DNA of 64,000 nucleotides from Streptococcus urinalis 2285-97 (GTDB taxonomy: Bacteria > Bacillota > Bacilli > Lactobacillales > Streptococcaceae), in the NCBI RefSeq assembly GCF_000188055.2, contig NZ_AEUZ02000001.1, positions 288,501-352,500 of the forward strand, in the 5' to 3' direction. Shown here piece after piece: positions 1 through 10,212 of this stretch. The position numbers were made by a program, and so were the translations under genes. The notes beneath the pieces are model-generated. The model was given only the letters and a program-made list of their open reading frames with translations. It made no database searches and had not been told where the DNA came from. Within the stretch, counting starts at the first letter, position 1; each line of letters begins with the position of its first letter.

Positions 1-1182
1 TTTGACCAAAAAAATGTACCAACTAATCAAGATAATGTTAATATTTCAGTGACTTCTGGAACAAAAATAGCAAGTAAGACTGTTAATGTTACTTATGATT
101 CTGGGAATACAGACCCTAATGAAACTCAAGCAGGTGCAGATTATACTGTTGATTCTCGCGTCATTGCTGTAAATCATGATACAGGAAATGTTAAATACAT
201 TACTCAAGTTAATGCACCAGATGTTAGTTTTAATCAAGTGTTGGATCCATCAACCTCCTATAAAACAGTTATTGGAAATGCAACAGATCAAGACGCGTTA
301 AAAACTGGAATATTAACAGAAGATGATTTGGCTACAAGAGCTCAAGTTGATATGAGTAATGCAACTTATAAGATATACAAAGTGTCAGATGCTTCAAAAT
401 TAGTTCCAGGTATGGTTCAAGATTATAGTGACACTAGTCTATTTACAGATGTTACTGACAGTATTGACTCAAAAATAGTCAATGGAAATATAGAAATAAC
501 ATGGCCATCTAAAATGAGTGATGCTTATGTGGTTGTAGTAGATGGAACAATGAAAGGAACTCAAAAAACTGGAAAAGATTCTGTCGCCTTAATATCAACT
601 TTTGGCAAATACAAAACTTATACTAACCAAATGAGAGATGGCTCAGGTTATACATTTGCTACAAAATTTGATGACAATTCAGCATCAGCAAATGCTGATA
701 GTACCTCAACAAGTACAAGTAATAGTACTTCAGAATCAGGAAGTACCTCAGATTCAACCAGTGGTTCAGGCTCAAGTTCAGAATCAGATAGCACTTCAAA
801 TTCAACCAGTGACTCAGGCTCAAGCTCAGAATCAGGAAGTACCTCAGATTCAACAAGTAACTCAGGCTCAAGTTCAGAGTCAGGAAGTACTTCAGACTCA
901 ACCAGTGACTCAGGCTCAAGCTCAGAATCAGGAAGTACCTCAGATTCAACAAGTAACTCAGGCTCAAGTTCAGAGTCAGATAGCACTTCAGCATCATCAT
1001 CAGAAAGTTCAAGTCAAGTATTTGTAAGTTCAGAATCAACAAGTCAAACACCACATAAAGGCAGCACAAGTCTACCTCGAACTGGTGATGACCATTCAGC
1101 AAGTATGGCAGCTGGCTTAGGTATTGGTCTCGTTGGCTTAGGATTAACAGTAGCAAAACGTAAAACTAACAAATCAGAATAA
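1..1182 (+). CDS. Serine-rich LPXTG adhesin, 3' part only (left adhesin of the accessory Sec locus)
   Basis: The reading frame is open from base 1, so the gene begins outside the window and no start is assigned. The visible 394 codons contain three parts. The first, about 220 residues, is a beta-rich head that resembles the N3-like domain of the right adhesin (13574-16921): both share SR[IV] followed by D-T and a V-x-Y motif, an AT-x-x-IY strand, TDVTD, GNI-x-I-x-W and a hydrophobic V-V-V strand. The second is a short Ser-rich tract containing five 16-residue repeats. The third is a sortase signal, LPRTG, then a hydrophobic segment and a basic tail ending KRKTNKSE. It is expected to be an accessory-Sec substrate, glycosylated by GtfAB and Gtf3 and then wall-anchored. 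The signal peptide lies off the edge, so this routing is inferred from the Ser-rich tract and the adjacent locus. A terminator follows. Confidence 0.85.
   Translation, partial: FDQKNVPTNQDNVNISVTSGTKIASKTVNVTYDSGNTDPNETQAGADYTVDSRVIAVNHDTGNVKYITQVNAPDVSFNQVLDPSTSYKTVIGNATDQDALKTGILTEDDLATRAQVDMSNATYKIYKVSDASKLVPGMVQDYSDTSLFTDVTDSIDSKIVNGNIEITWPSKMSDAYVVVVDGTMKGTQKTGKDSVALISTFGKYKTYTNQMRDGSGYTFATKFDDNSASANADSTSTSTSNSTSESGSTSDSTSGSGSSSESDSTSNSTSDSGSSSESGSTSDSTSNSGSSSESGSTSDSTSDSGSSSESGSTSDSTSNSGSSSESDSTSASSSESSSQVFVSSESTSQTPHKGSTSLPRTGDDHSASMAAGLGIGLVGLGLTVAKRKTNKSE
766..1005 (+). repeat. Five tandem 48-bp repeats encoding a 16-residue Ser-rich unit
   Basis: Five in-frame copies of a 16-residue unit, SGSSSES[DG]STS[DN]STS[ND] or a close variant, run in register. 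The last copy diverges at its end (ASSSE). The tract is short for a Ser-rich glycoprotein stalk. The unit differs in length and composition from the 15-residue unit of the right adhesin. Confidence 0.85.
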
Positions 1183-1257
1183 AGAATATTCAATTTCTGA
1201 ACATGTAGCGTCATTATGTACTATTAATTAAAATAAAAATTTAATAAAATGGTATAA

Positions 1258-1280
1258 TAAAAGGGACTTAGTCCCTTTTT
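1258..1280 (+). terminator. Rho-independent terminator after the left adhesin
   Basis: AAAAGGGAC, a TTA loop and GTCCCTTTT form a 9-bp hairpin that runs into T residues. It separates the adhesin from the export operon. The rest of the gap up to 1490 is AT-rich with no further gene. Promoter-like hexamers are present but none is convincing. Confidence 0.85.
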
Positions 1281-1490
1281 CTAATTTTTCGATAGCTGAA
1301 TGATTTATTAAATAAAAATAGAATATTTTTTTAAAAAAATGGACTGAATTATTTTAATAGTTAGAAGAATGATGAGTGTCCTGTTATTTTAGGGGAAAAT
1401 CTAAAAGACATATTTAAGTTATCGTAAAGTCTGTTAAAAGTTAGAATTGATAGAACAAGAAAAAAATAATTAAGAATTTAAAGAGTTAGA

Positions 1491-2504
1491 ATGAAAGTAC
1501 ATATTACAAATTTATATGGACAAGCAGCTACAAGTGTTGCTTTAATTGCACAAAATATGGTAGCAGAGATAGCAAAAAATTTAGGTTATCGAGAAATAGG
1601 TATCTACAGCTATCCGGTTCATACAGATACTGATGCTGAATTGAGTAAGCGTGTAGATGGAATGCTTGCAGCTGTTTCAAATGGTGATGTGGTTATTGTT
1701 CAATCACCAAGTTGGAATTCAACTGAATTTGATGATTATGTTGTTAATAAATTAAAATCTTATAAGGATATCAAAGTTATTCTGTTTATTCATGATATTA
1801 TTCCTTTGATGTTTAAATCAAATGAATATTTAATTGATAAAACAATTGAAACCTATAACAAAGCTGATTTACTAATTCTACCTTCAAAAAAAATGGAAAC
1901 AGAACTAAGAAGATGGGGATTAAAGACCAAGAAAATCTTAATCCAACATTTATGGGACCATCCAACACAGCTTTGGTTAGATATACCACCTTATGCCAAA
2001 AAGTGTCACTTTACGGGATCTAGTGAGCGTTTTACCTTTGTTAAGGATTGGCGCTACTCTAATCCGCTGTTTTATTATGGTCTTGACCAGTTTGATTACA
2101 GTGATTTAAATGTTAGTCATCAAGGTTGGAAATCTGATACAGAGCTATTACAAACATTGGCACATGAAGGTGGTCTTGGCTTAGTCTGGTCACAAAAATC
2201 AGATGTTGATTATTATGAATGGAATGCTTCTTATAAATTAAGCACCTATCTCGCCGCAGGACTTCCAGTAATTGTTCAGGATAATTTGTCAAATCACGAG
2301 TGGATCAGTAGAAATGGCCTTGGTATGGTCGTTTCATCATTAGAAGAAGCGAATGAAAGACTTGAACAATTGAGTCCTGAAGAGTATCAAGTCATGTGTA
2401 AGCATGTGCAGTTTTTTAGACCATTAGTGACGCAAGGTTATTTTTCAAGAAAAGTATTAACAGATGCTGTTTTTGAAGTCTTGCAAAATGATATAGAGGA
2501 ATAA
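1491..2504 (+). CDS. gtf3: Gtf3/Nss-type glucosyltransferase of the accessory Sec locus
   Basis: 337 residues. The protein resembles the streptococcal Gtf3 family, also called Nss, which adds the second sugar (glucose) to GlcNAc already placed on Ser-rich adhesins by GtfA/GtfB. Visible marks are an N-terminal start MKVHITNLYG, a central IHDIIPLMF segment typical of the family, and a C-terminal nucleotide-sugar region with YKLSTYLAAGLPVIV. The following gene, secY2, starts 2 bases after its stop, so the two are cotranscribed. As first gene of the operon it probably marks where export-locus transcription begins. The family call is from recognition, not a search; the donor sugar is family knowledge. 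Confidence 0.85.
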   Translation: MKVHITNLYGQAATSVALIAQNMVAEIAKNLGYREIGIYSYPVHTDTDAELSKRVDGMLAAVSNGDVVIVQSPSWNSTEFDDYVVNKLKSYKDIKVILFIHDIIPLMFKSNEYLIDKTIETYNKADLLILPSKKMETELRRWGLKTKKILIQHLWDHPTQLWLDIPPYAKKCHFTGSSERFTFVKDWRYSNPLFYYGLDQFDYSDLNVSHQGWKSDTELLQTLAHEGGLGLVWSQKSDVDYYEWNASYKLSTYLAAGLPVIVQDNLSNHEWISRNGLGMVVSSLEEANERLEQLSPEEYQVMCKHVQFFRPLVTQGYFSRKVLTDAVFEVLQNDIEE

Positions 2505-2506
2505 GA

Positions 2507-3733
2507 ATGTCAACTTTTTTGAAACACCATTTACTTGTCAAAAAAATTGGATTTACTTTCTTTCTGATTTTGATATTTCTTTTAGGGAGACAGATTCCTC
2601 TTCCAGGGGTTGATGTAAATGCTTATCTAGGAAGTGAAAATAGCTTCATCAGGACAACAAGTAGTTTAACAGGTGGTAATCTCTCTCAAATTGGACTTTT
2701 TTCTTTAGGTCTTGGTCCATGGATGTCTGCTATGATTTTGATGAGACTCTTAACACTTGGTCGAGATTCCCAACAATTGTCACCAAAAGCTTTAAGTTTT
2801 AGACAAAATAGTTTAATGCTTGTTGTTGCAATCATACAAGCTCTAGGTATCTGTATTTCATTAAAATATAAAAGTGGGCAGCCTTTAAATTTTGCTATGG
2901 TAATTGTACCAGCTATTGTCTTAATTGGCGGATCTTTTATCATAGCATGGTTAGGCAATATTAATAGTATGCATGGGCTAGGTGGTCCAGCTATATTAGT
3001 CGTTGTTAGTATGATGGTAACTCAATTTCAACATATTCCGTTAATGGTAGATTTATTTAATAATGGATATGCATTGGCTATTATTGTCTTAATGGGTTGG
3101 TCTTTCATTTCAATGTTCTTTATTGTGTTTTTAGAACATTCAGAGTACAGGGTTCCGGTAATGCGGATTTCAATTCATAATAGATTAGTTGATAAAGCTT
3201 ATCTCCCAATTAAAGTGAATGCTTCTGGAGGAATGCCACTAATGTATGTCTATACTTTTTTAATGTTGCCACAATACTTTATCATGTTATTTGCTTATTT
3301 TTACCCAAATAATCATCGACTGCAAGCTTGGTCGTTAATCTTTAACACCTATAATATTTGGGGAATATTCATTTTTTCAATTTTACTCTTTGTCTTAGCA
3401 ATCGCTTTTTCCTTGATTAATATAGATCCTACAAAACTCGCTGAGGATATGAGGAATGCTGGTGACTATATTCCAGATATAGAACCAGGAAAAGAAACGC
3501 AATTATATTTAAGACATCTTGGAAGGTTTTTTGGTGTTTTTAGTGGTTTCTTTTTGGTTATCATGTGTGTATTACCTCTACTTTTGACATTGGGCAATAC
3601 AAGATTGCAATCAATTGCTCAATTGACAGGAATTGTCATGATGATGACGGGGATTTTATTATCAGTAATTGAAGAAATCAAAACAGCTAGACTACGCAGT
3701 CGATACAAACCACTCTTTAGTCAAGATAATTAG
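2507..3733 (+). CDS. secY2: Accessory Sec translocase channel SecY2
   Basis: 408 residues with about ten hydrophobic segments, in line with SecY2 proteins, which are shorter than SecY. It should form the membrane channel dedicated to the Ser-rich glycoproteins. Visible SecY features are an early GRQIPLPGVD motif before the plug region, then GPWMSAMILMRLL. A cytosolic loop, NASGGMPLMYVY, corresponds to the conserved NxxGxxP region, and a later segment ends in NAGDYIPDIEPGKETQLYL. A ribosome-binding site GAGGA lies just upstream of ATG. It sits between gtf3 and asp1 with gaps of 2 and 11 bases. Confidence 0.95.
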   Translation: MSTFLKHHLLVKKIGFTFFLILIFLLGRQIPLPGVDVNAYLGSENSFIRTTSSLTGGNLSQIGLFSLGLGPWMSAMILMRLLTLGRDSQQLSPKALSFRQNSLMLVVAIIQALGICISLKYKSGQPLNFAMVIVPAIVLIGGSFIIAWLGNINSMHGLGGPAILVVVSMMVTQFQHIPLMVDLFNNGYALAIIVLMGWSFISMFFIVFLEHSEYRVPVMRISIHNRLVDKAYLPIKVNASGGMPLMYVYTFLMLPQYFIMLFAYFYPNNHRLQAWSLIFNTYNIWGIFIFSILLFVLAIAFSLINIDPTKLAEDMRNAGDYIPDIEPGKETQLYLRHLGRFFGVFSGFFLVIMCVLPLLLTLGNTRLQSIAQLTGIVMMMTGILLSVIEEIKTARLRSRYKPLFSQDN

Positions 3734-3744
3734 AAAGGTTAATT

Positions 3745-5292
3745 ATGTTTCATTTTGTTCCTGCTTGGTATCATCCTGAACGTACATGGTATGATAAAAC
3801 AAGTGTTTGGTATCGTAGAGCTGCCGGCATGGATTTTGATGATACAATTAATCACGTTAAAATGTTTCAATATATAGACTATCAGTCAAGTTTATTGATT
3901 CTTAATTATATGCCAAATTTAAGGTATTTTTTACACCGTTATGACCTATTTGAACAAGACTACTATGCTATCTTTGATGTGATTCAAAATACGGAATCTG
4001 TTAGAGGAACACGATTTGATTTTAAACAATTAAATTGGTCAAAGAAAACCAGGTTTATTTACACACCTTTTGCGGTCATAGCTAAAGAGGGTGATCAAAA
4101 AATTGCCCAGTTAGAATTTGGTCAAGATGGACAGCTGATTTGGATTGATTTTTTTAAAGAGTCTCATTTAGACAAAACTTTTGTGTTTGATGACCGTGGT
4201 TTTTTATCAAGTATACTTGAACGCGATGAATCAGGAATTCCCTATTTACAAACTTATTTTGATGCCAAAGGAATTTGGGTCTTAAAAGAGTCACTTGTCG
4301 AAAACGAGAGTAAAGTCGTTATTAATGAAAGTCAGAAAGATCGCTTTAAAAAACTTGTTTATCAAGATTTAACAGAACTAATCATTGAAAAATGTCAAGA
4401 CTACTATGATAAAGTCGTTGAAAAAGATGATACATTGATTTACGCTTATGATAAAAGACATCAAGCTATCTTAGCCAATATTTTTTCAAATCATCAAAAG
4501 TTAGTCTCTGTTTTTTCACTTCGAAATAAGAAGGAAGATTTTGAAAATCAAAAACACCTTTTAGATCAAAATCAATTAATTATCTGTGATCATTTAAATT
4601 TGACTAAAAAACTTGAAACTATAACAAAAACAAAAGTTGAACATCTTTCTCCTTTTGATACGCGATTGTCATTAGGAAAAAGCCAACATATCAAAGAATC
4701 CATTGTCTATTTTGTTATGGATGGATTAGATGATGCGCAATTATCTAAGTCTATCGACAATTGCTATCAAGCAATGCTTAAAGATAGTATGATTGAAATT
4801 GTTTTTGTAAGTTATGAAAGAGATTATAGCAAACGCATGATGGCTTATCAGTTTCTTGAAAAGACATTAGCCCAGTTTTCTGAAGAATTTATGCATCTTG
4901 AAGAACAGCAGTTGGTTTCTTTTGAAATTATAGATGCTGAGGAAGTGAAACCTAGAGTAGCCTATCATTATTTGGAAAGTGAACTAGATGTTATTAAATA
5001 CCTTAATCAAGCAAGATTGATTGTTGATTTATCAGAAACACCTGACTTGTATACGCAGATAGCAGGTATTAGTGCAGGTATTCCCCAAGTTAACACGGTT
5101 TCAAGTGAATATGTCGAAGACCGAAAAAATGGTTATATCCTAGAAGATATAAGTCAACTAAAAGATGCATTTAGCTTCTATTTTGATGGTTTAGCAAACT
5201 GGAACCAAGCACTGGTCTATGCAGTTCAAAAGATTAATGATTATACTGGTGGGAATTTGGTTGCAAGACTTCTAGCAAAGAGTAAAGAATAA
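3745..5292 (+). CDS. asp1: Accessory Sec system protein Asp1
   Basis: 515 residues, close to the usual length for Asp1. The protein opens MFHFVPAWYHPERTWYD, the hallmark N-terminus of the family. Asp1 adopts a glycosyltransferase-like fold without known catalysis and acts with Asp2 and Asp3 in a complex that binds glycosylated adhesin and SecA2 at the membrane. No signal peptide or membrane segment is seen. It lies between secY2 and asp2 with 2 bases before asp2, so translation is probably coupled. Confidence 0.95.
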   Translation: MFHFVPAWYHPERTWYDKTSVWYRRAAGMDFDDTINHVKMFQYIDYQSSLLILNYMPNLRYFLHRYDLFEQDYYAIFDVIQNTESVRGTRFDFKQLNWSKKTRFIYTPFAVIAKEGDQKIAQLEFGQDGQLIWIDFFKESHLDKTFVFDDRGFLSSILERDESGIPYLQTYFDAKGIWVLKESLVENESKVVINESQKDRFKKLVYQDLTELIIEKCQDYYDKVVEKDDTLIYAYDKRHQAILANIFSNHQKLVSVFSLRNKKEDFENQKHLLDQNQLIICDHLNLTKKLETITKTKVEHLSPFDTRLSLGKSQHIKESIVYFVMDGLDDAQLSKSIDNCYQAMLKDSMIEIVFVSYERDYSKRMMAYQFLEKTLAQFSEEFMHLEEQQLVSFEIIDAEEVKPRVAYHYLESELDVIKYLNQARLIVDLSETPDLYTQIAGISAGIPQVNTVSSEYVEDRKNGYILEDISQLKDAFSFYFDGLANWNQALVYAVQKINDYTGGNLVARLLAKSKE

Positions 5293-5294
5293 TT

Positions 5295-6863
5295 ATGGCA
5301 GAACAGACAATAAATATATTACAAATTGGTCAGGAGAACTGGTCACAGTCTTTTTCAATACCACAGAATCTTAATTGGATTCACTACGAACAATCAGATA
5401 TTAGTGATTTTTTAGAACAGCAAAATCAGCTTAATGATGAGTCACAAGAAAAAAATAAAAAAGAAAAGGTGAGCTATCAAGCCTTGGTTTTGAGTGATCA
5501 TTCCTTAGGCGATGATATTACATTGTTATCCGATTTATTTTCAGCTTATGAGGTGTTTTACTCTGAATTAGCACTGACAGAGTCAGAAAAAGCTCACCAA
5601 TTTCTTTTACAAAAAATGGGCCAGCCTTTCAAAGATGACACTATCGAGGCGTTGATTAAACAATTTGAAAAAGGTCTTTTTGTGGGTCAATATGGTGCAA
5701 AATTACCAGTAACAGATTTGCAATTTTCATCACAATTCTTGGGAACTATTAGTATGCAAGGACATGCTTATGCAGATTTAAAAGGTAACTTTGGACCAGA
5801 CTTTCAAGAAATTGCAGACTTTCCTTTTAATGTTCCCTATGCCAATGATAAATTTTTAGATTTGTTTTTAGAAACACAGATTGCAGAAACGTGTCGTCTC
5901 AAAATGGTAGTTTCTCTAATTCCAAATGGTTCAGTGGGTAATGTTGTGAAAGAGTGGGTGTTCGATCAAGAAGCTTTAAAAAATCCACTATTAATTGATG
6001 CAGACCAATCTGGTGTTCTTCATATTCAACTCTTGGCCAAAGGTTTCGGACAGTTAAAAATTGGACCACTTCATTACCGTTGGAGTCGTAATGGATTAGG
6101 CGAATTTTTATTAGGTGGACAACGTTTTGCAGATGACAATGGTCAAGAATTCATGACTTATTTTGATCCAGCTGATTTTAAACCACCATTATGTGTTTAT
6201 TTTTCGGATTTTCGTTCTGCAGAAGGTTTTGAAGGTTATTGGATGATGAAAAGTCTAGGGACTCCCTTTTTATTACTCTGTGATCCTAGATTAGAAGGCG
6301 GTTCTTTTTATATTGGTAGTGAGTCCTATGAGGCTGCTATTGTGAAAAAAATTCAAGAAACTCTTGATTTTTTAGGTTTTACTTCAGATCAATTAATTCT
6401 TTCAGGCTTATCAATGGGAACTTATGGCGCTATATATCATGGGACTAAGCTTAAACCACATAGTATTATTGTCGGTAAACCTGTACTTAATATGGGATCA
6501 GTTGCCCAGAGTGAAAGAGTAAAAAGACCAGGTGGGTTTCCGACAGCTTTAGATATTCAACAGGTTTATTATGATTCACTTGATGAAAAAGCGTCTAAAG
6601 CATTTGATGACCGTATATGGAATCAATTTCAATTAGCTGATTTTAGTCATACCAAATTTATTGTCGCCTATATGAAAGATGATGATTATGACCATACAGG
6701 CTTTTCTGACTTGTTAAAACATTTAGAAGCATCACCACAAAATATTGTTGGACGAGGATGGCAAGGAAGACACGATGATGCAGCATCAGAAGTGCCTGCT
6801 TGGTTTATCACACAATATAGAAACCTAATTAGTCATGATTTTAATAGAAAGTTTAATGAATGA
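5295..6863 (+). CDS. asp2: Accessory Sec system protein Asp2 (O-acetyltransferase and export factor)
   Basis: 522 residues. Asp2 is bifunctional: it O-acetylates GlcNAc on the adhesin and is needed for export. The hydrolase-fold catalytic site is visible: G371-L-S373-M-G375 supplies the nucleophile, an Asp cluster at 462-464 the acid, and H493 in GRHDD the base. Spacing from Ser to His is 120 residues, the same as in the described S. gordonii protein (Ser362, Glu452, His482), with Asp in place of Glu. The active site therefore looks intact. asp3 overlaps the stop by 4 bases. Confidence 0.95.
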   Translation: MAEQTINILQIGQENWSQSFSIPQNLNWIHYEQSDISDFLEQQNQLNDESQEKNKKEKVSYQALVLSDHSLGDDITLLSDLFSAYEVFYSELALTESEKAHQFLLQKMGQPFKDDTIEALIKQFEKGLFVGQYGAKLPVTDLQFSSQFLGTISMQGHAYADLKGNFGPDFQEIADFPFNVPYANDKFLDLFLETQIAETCRLKMVVSLIPNGSVGNVVKEWVFDQEALKNPLLIDADQSGVLHIQLLAKGFGQLKIGPLHYRWSRNGLGEFLLGGQRFADDNGQEFMTYFDPADFKPPLCVYFSDFRSAEGFEGYWMMKSLGTPFLLLCDPRLEGGSFYIGSESYEAAIVKKIQETLDFLGFTSDQLILSGLSMGTYGAIYHGTKLKPHSIIVGKPVLNMGSVAQSERVKRPGGFPTALDIQQVYYDSLDEKASKAFDDRIWNQFQLADFSHTKFIVAYMKDDDYDHTGFSDLLKHLEASPQNIVGRGWQGRHDDAASEVPAWFITQYRNLISHDFNRKFNE

Positions 6864-7807
6864 GAACACTAATTTACTGGCAACACTTTGCAAAATCAAG
6901 TTATAATCACGGTGGTTCTTTCTATTTTCAAGATGGGAAAGTCTTTTTTAGTAACCCCTTGATGCCACCAAGTTTTGCAATGAATGAATGGGTATCACAA
7001 ACAAATTTTCAAGATAATCGTGTTGAGCCAGATTTACCTTTATTAAAAAGAGGCCACACTTATCAGATTGATTTAGAAGCAGATATTGTTCCTCAAAAAA
7101 CAGTCTACATTAGGATTGATTATTACAATCGTCTCAATGACCAAATTGGTTTTGAAATCTTAAAAAATGATAAGCGTGATTTTTGCTATCCCAAAGATGC
7201 CTATTGGTACAAAATTAGCTTAATCAATGCAGGCTGTGAGTCAATGGTTTTTAAGCATATGGTGATTTATGATGATGAAGTAACTTTTGAAGGAGACTCT
7301 GCAAGAGAGGAACTTTCGGTCACCATGCAACATAAATGTGAATCTCAAGCTTATCACCTGGTCTTTTTGGAAGAAAAAGGCGATCAAATACCAGAAAATG
7401 TGCTTTCTCAATTGCCAAATCTAATAGTAATTTCAGATTATAAGCAACATGACTTCTTTTTATCAAAAGACATCGAAAAACTTGTTTGGGAGTTATCACA
7501 GTTAAAAGAATTAAATTTAATTGGTGTTGGACCATTTGGTAATTTTGCAGTTACCTATTACCGTTATCGCTACCATAATATTAAAGCATTTGTGACATCT
7601 AGTTTTTACAGTCCCAGAGAATACCTCAATCTCCTGACGCCAGTAGTAGCTAATAAGACCTCAAAGTTAAAAGATGTATGGCAATATAAGCAAACGAATA
7701 AAGCTTTAACCTACTATGGTGACAATCTTGATGACAAGCAACTAACTATTGTGTCACGCTTTTTAAAAAGTACTGAACAACTCAATTACTTACCATTTTT
7801 AAACTAA
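6860..7807 (+). CDS. asp3: Accessory Sec system protein Asp3
   Basis: 315 residues, starting MRTLIYWQHFAKSSYNHGG, typical of Asp3. It has no signal peptide or membrane segment. In the family Asp3 bridges Asp1 and Asp2 and binds the unfolded Ser-rich region and SecA2. The ATG overlaps the asp2 stop (ATGA), indicating translational coupling. secA2 follows after 12 bases. Confidence 0.93.
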   Translation: MRTLIYWQHFAKSSYNHGGSFYFQDGKVFFSNPLMPPSFAMNEWVSQTNFQDNRVEPDLPLLKRGHTYQIDLEADIVPQKTVYIRIDYYNRLNDQIGFEILKNDKRDFCYPKDAYWYKISLINAGCESMVFKHMVIYDDEVTFEGDSAREELSVTMQHKCESQAYHLVFLEEKGDQIPENVLSQLPNLIVISDYKQHDFFLSKDIEKLVWELSQLKELNLIGVGPFGNFAVTYYRYRYHNIKAFVTSSFYSPREYLNLLTPVVANKTSKLKDVWQYKQTNKALTYYGDNLDDKQLTIVSRFLKSTEQLNYLPFLN

Positions 7808-7819
7808 AAAGGAAATAGC

Positions 7820-10198
7820 ATGAAAAAAGACACCTCTTTATTTTCACTTGATCGCCGTCGATTAGGGAAAATGAGAAAAAAACTAGAAGAGATAAACGCT
7901 CTAAAAGCTGAAATGGCAGCCTTAACAGATGATGCTTTATCTCGAAAAACATTAGAATTTAAAGAACGTCTTGCAAATGGTGCGACCATAGATGACCTTT
8001 TAGTTGAAGCTTTTGCGGTTGTTCGTGAAGTTGACAAGAGAATTTTAGGAATGTTTCCATTTGATGTTCAAGTCTTAGGTGGCATTGTTTTACATCAGGG
8101 TAATATCGCTGAAATGAAAACAGGTGAAGGAAAAACCCTGACAGCCACGATGCCTTTATACCTTAATGCATTAGAAGAAAAAGGAGCTTTCTTAATTACT
8201 AATAGTGAGTATCTAGCTATAAGAGATGCAACTGAAATGCGCAAAGTCTATGAGTTTTTGCAATTAAGTGTAGGAATTGGTGTCTTTGACGATCCTAATC
8301 GAAAAGTAGAAGTTGAGGAAAAGCGTGCCATTTATCATTCTGACATTATCTACACCACAAATAGTGCACTGGGTTTTGACTATCTGATCGATAATTTGGC
8401 AACTTCTAGTGATAAAAAGTACATGCGACCTTTTCATTATGCCATTATTGATGAAGCAGATGCTGTCTTGTTAGATATGGCACAAACGCCACTTGTTATT
8501 TCAGGTGCACCGCGCGTGCAACCAAATCTTTATGCGGTTTCTGATGAATTTGTCCTTAGTCTAGAAGAAGAGACAGATTATTACCTTGATCGTGAGCGTA
8601 AAGAAGTCTATTTGAAGAAAAAAGGAATTAACGAAGCAAAACGCTATTTTAGTCAAAAAGGCTTATATACGAAGGGGAATAAAGAACTGGTTCGTCACCT
8701 TAATTTAGCACTAAAAGCACATACTCTTTTTGAAAATGGGAAAGATTATGTGATTCATGACGAAGAAGTCAAATTATTGGATAAAGGGAATGGCCGTATT
8801 TTATCTGGCACTAAACTTCAAGGCGGTATTCATCAGGCTATTGAGGAAAAAGAGAAGGTGAAAGTAACACCAGAAATGCGTTCTATGGCTTCAATCACTT
8901 ATCAAAATCTCTTTCTAATGTTTGATACACTTGCTGGAATGACAGGAACAGGAAAAACGGCAGAAGACGAACTTATTGAAACCTTTAATATGGAAGTTGT
9001 CAGAATTCCAACCAATAAACCAGTCATTAGGCAAGACTTTCCTGATCGTATTTATACCACTCTACCTGAAAAAATCAATGCTACCATTCAATTTGTTAAG
9101 CAGATCCATACGACAGGACAGCCAATTTTACTAGTGACAGGTTCTGTTAGAATGTCAGAACTCTTTTCTGAAATATTACTCTTGGAAGGATTACCACATA
9201 GCTTGTTGAATGCTCAAAGTGCTGCAAGAGAAGCACAAATGATTGCTGAAGCTGGTCAGATGAATAGTATTACTGTTGCTACTAATATGGCAGGTCGAGG
9301 CACTGATATCAAGTTAGGTCAGGGTGTGAAAGCGTTAGGTGGTTTAGCAGTCATTGGCACAGAACGCATGGCTAGTCAACGTATGGACCTACAATTACGA
9401 GGACGTTCAGGTAGGCAAGGAGAACCAGGCTTTAGTCAATTTTTTGTTTCTTTTGAAGATGATCTCATTATGGAATCAGGATCAAAATGGGCACATCGTT
9501 ATTTCAAAAAACATAAGGATGCACGTGATGACGCTATTCCAAAAGAACTAAAAGGGTATAGGTATCGTAGATTATTTAAAAAGGCTCAAGAGACTAGTGA
9601 TGCTAAGGGGCAATCATCGCGCTCTAATACATTGGAATTTGATGAAAGTGTCAAAATTCAAAGAGAATTAATTTATCAAGAACGTGACAATATCATCTAC
9701 AATCGGAATAAAGATTTTAATGCAGACTTTATTGTTAAAAAAGTAATTGCTGATTTTGTGACAAATGAAGAGATTTCTAGAGATAATGTGACACGTTTTA
9801 TTCTTGATAATATGACATATGGATTTACAGGCTTTCCAAATCAGCTAAGTTTTAAGGAGAAAGAAGCTGTCCATCAGTTTTTAAATGAGTTAGCACAAGA
9901 GATTTTAGATAAAAAGAGACTTTACTTAACAAAAGATTTTGTTGATTTGGAACGCAATAGTGTCTTAAAAGCAATTGATGAATGTTGGGTAGAAGAAGTC
10001 GATTACTTGCAACAACTACGTACTGTAGCAGTAGCCAGACAAACTGCTCAACGAAACCCCATCTATGAGTATCATCAAGAGGCTTATCAATCTTTTTTGA
10101 CCATGAAAGAGGACATTTACAAACTAACCTTTAGACATTTATTACTAAGTGAAGTAACCTATACTAAGAAAAACGAATTACAAATTTATTTTGTGTAA
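7820..10198 (+). CDS. secA2: Accessory Sec motor ATPase SecA2
   Basis: 792 residues, the usual SecA2 size and shorter than housekeeping SecA because the C-terminal zinc tail is absent. Walker A is TGEGKT with K105-T106, and Walker B/DEAD is D211-E-A-D214. Further SecA motifs are [27 protein letters not shown] and [13 protein letters not shown]. It powers export of the glycosylated adhesins through SecY2. A ribosome-binding site AAGGAA precedes ATG. It lies in the operon between asp3 and gtfA, with 14 bases before gtfA. Confidence 0.96.
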   Translation: MKKDTSLFSLDRRRLGKMRKKLEEINALKAEMAALTDDALSRKTLEFKERLANGATIDDLLVEAFAVVREVDKRILGMFPFDVQVLGGIVLHQGNIAEMKTGEGKTLTATMPLYLNALEEKGAFLITNSEYLAIRDATEMRKVYEFLQLSVGIGVFDDPNRKVEVEEKRAIYHSDIIYTTNSALGFDYLIDNLATSSDKKYMRPFHYAIIDEADAVLLDMAQTPLVISGAPRVQPNLYAVSDEFVLSLEEETDYYLDRERKEVYLKKKGINEAKRYFSQKGLYTKGNKELVRHLNLALKAHTLFENGKDYVIHDEEVKLLDKGNGRILSGTKLQGGIHQAIEEKEKVKVTPEMRSMASITYQNLFLMFDTLAGMTGTGKTAEDELIETFNMEVVRIPTNKPVIRQDFPDRIYTTLPEKINATIQFVKQIHTTGQPILLVTGSVRMSELFSEILLLEGLPHSLLNAQSAAREAQMIAEAGQMNSITVATNMAGRGTDIKLGQGVKALGGLAVIGTERMASQRMDLQLRGRSGRQGEPGFSQFFVSFEDDLIMESGSKWAHRYFKKHKDARDDAIPKELKGYRYRRLFKKAQETSDAKGQSSRSNTLEFDESVKIQRELIYQERDNIIYNRNKDFNADFIVKKVIADFVTNEEISRDNVTRFILDNMTYGFTGFPNQLSFKEKEAVHQFLNELAQEILDKKRLYLTKDFVDLERNSVLKAIDECWVEEVDYLQQLRTVAVARQTAQRNPIYEYHQEAYQSFLTMKEDIYKLTFRHLLLSEVTYTKKNELQIYFV

Positions 10199-10212
10199 TT
10201 GAGGAGCAATTA

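Noticed and set aside
766..1005. Regular repeats resembling a CRISPR array
   Set aside because: Repeats are contiguous, in-frame, Ser-codon rich and 48 bp with no unique spacers.
638..1156. Long open frames on other strands or frames across the Ser-rich tracts
   Set aside because: They mirror repetitive Ser codons and have no start signals or recognisable domains.
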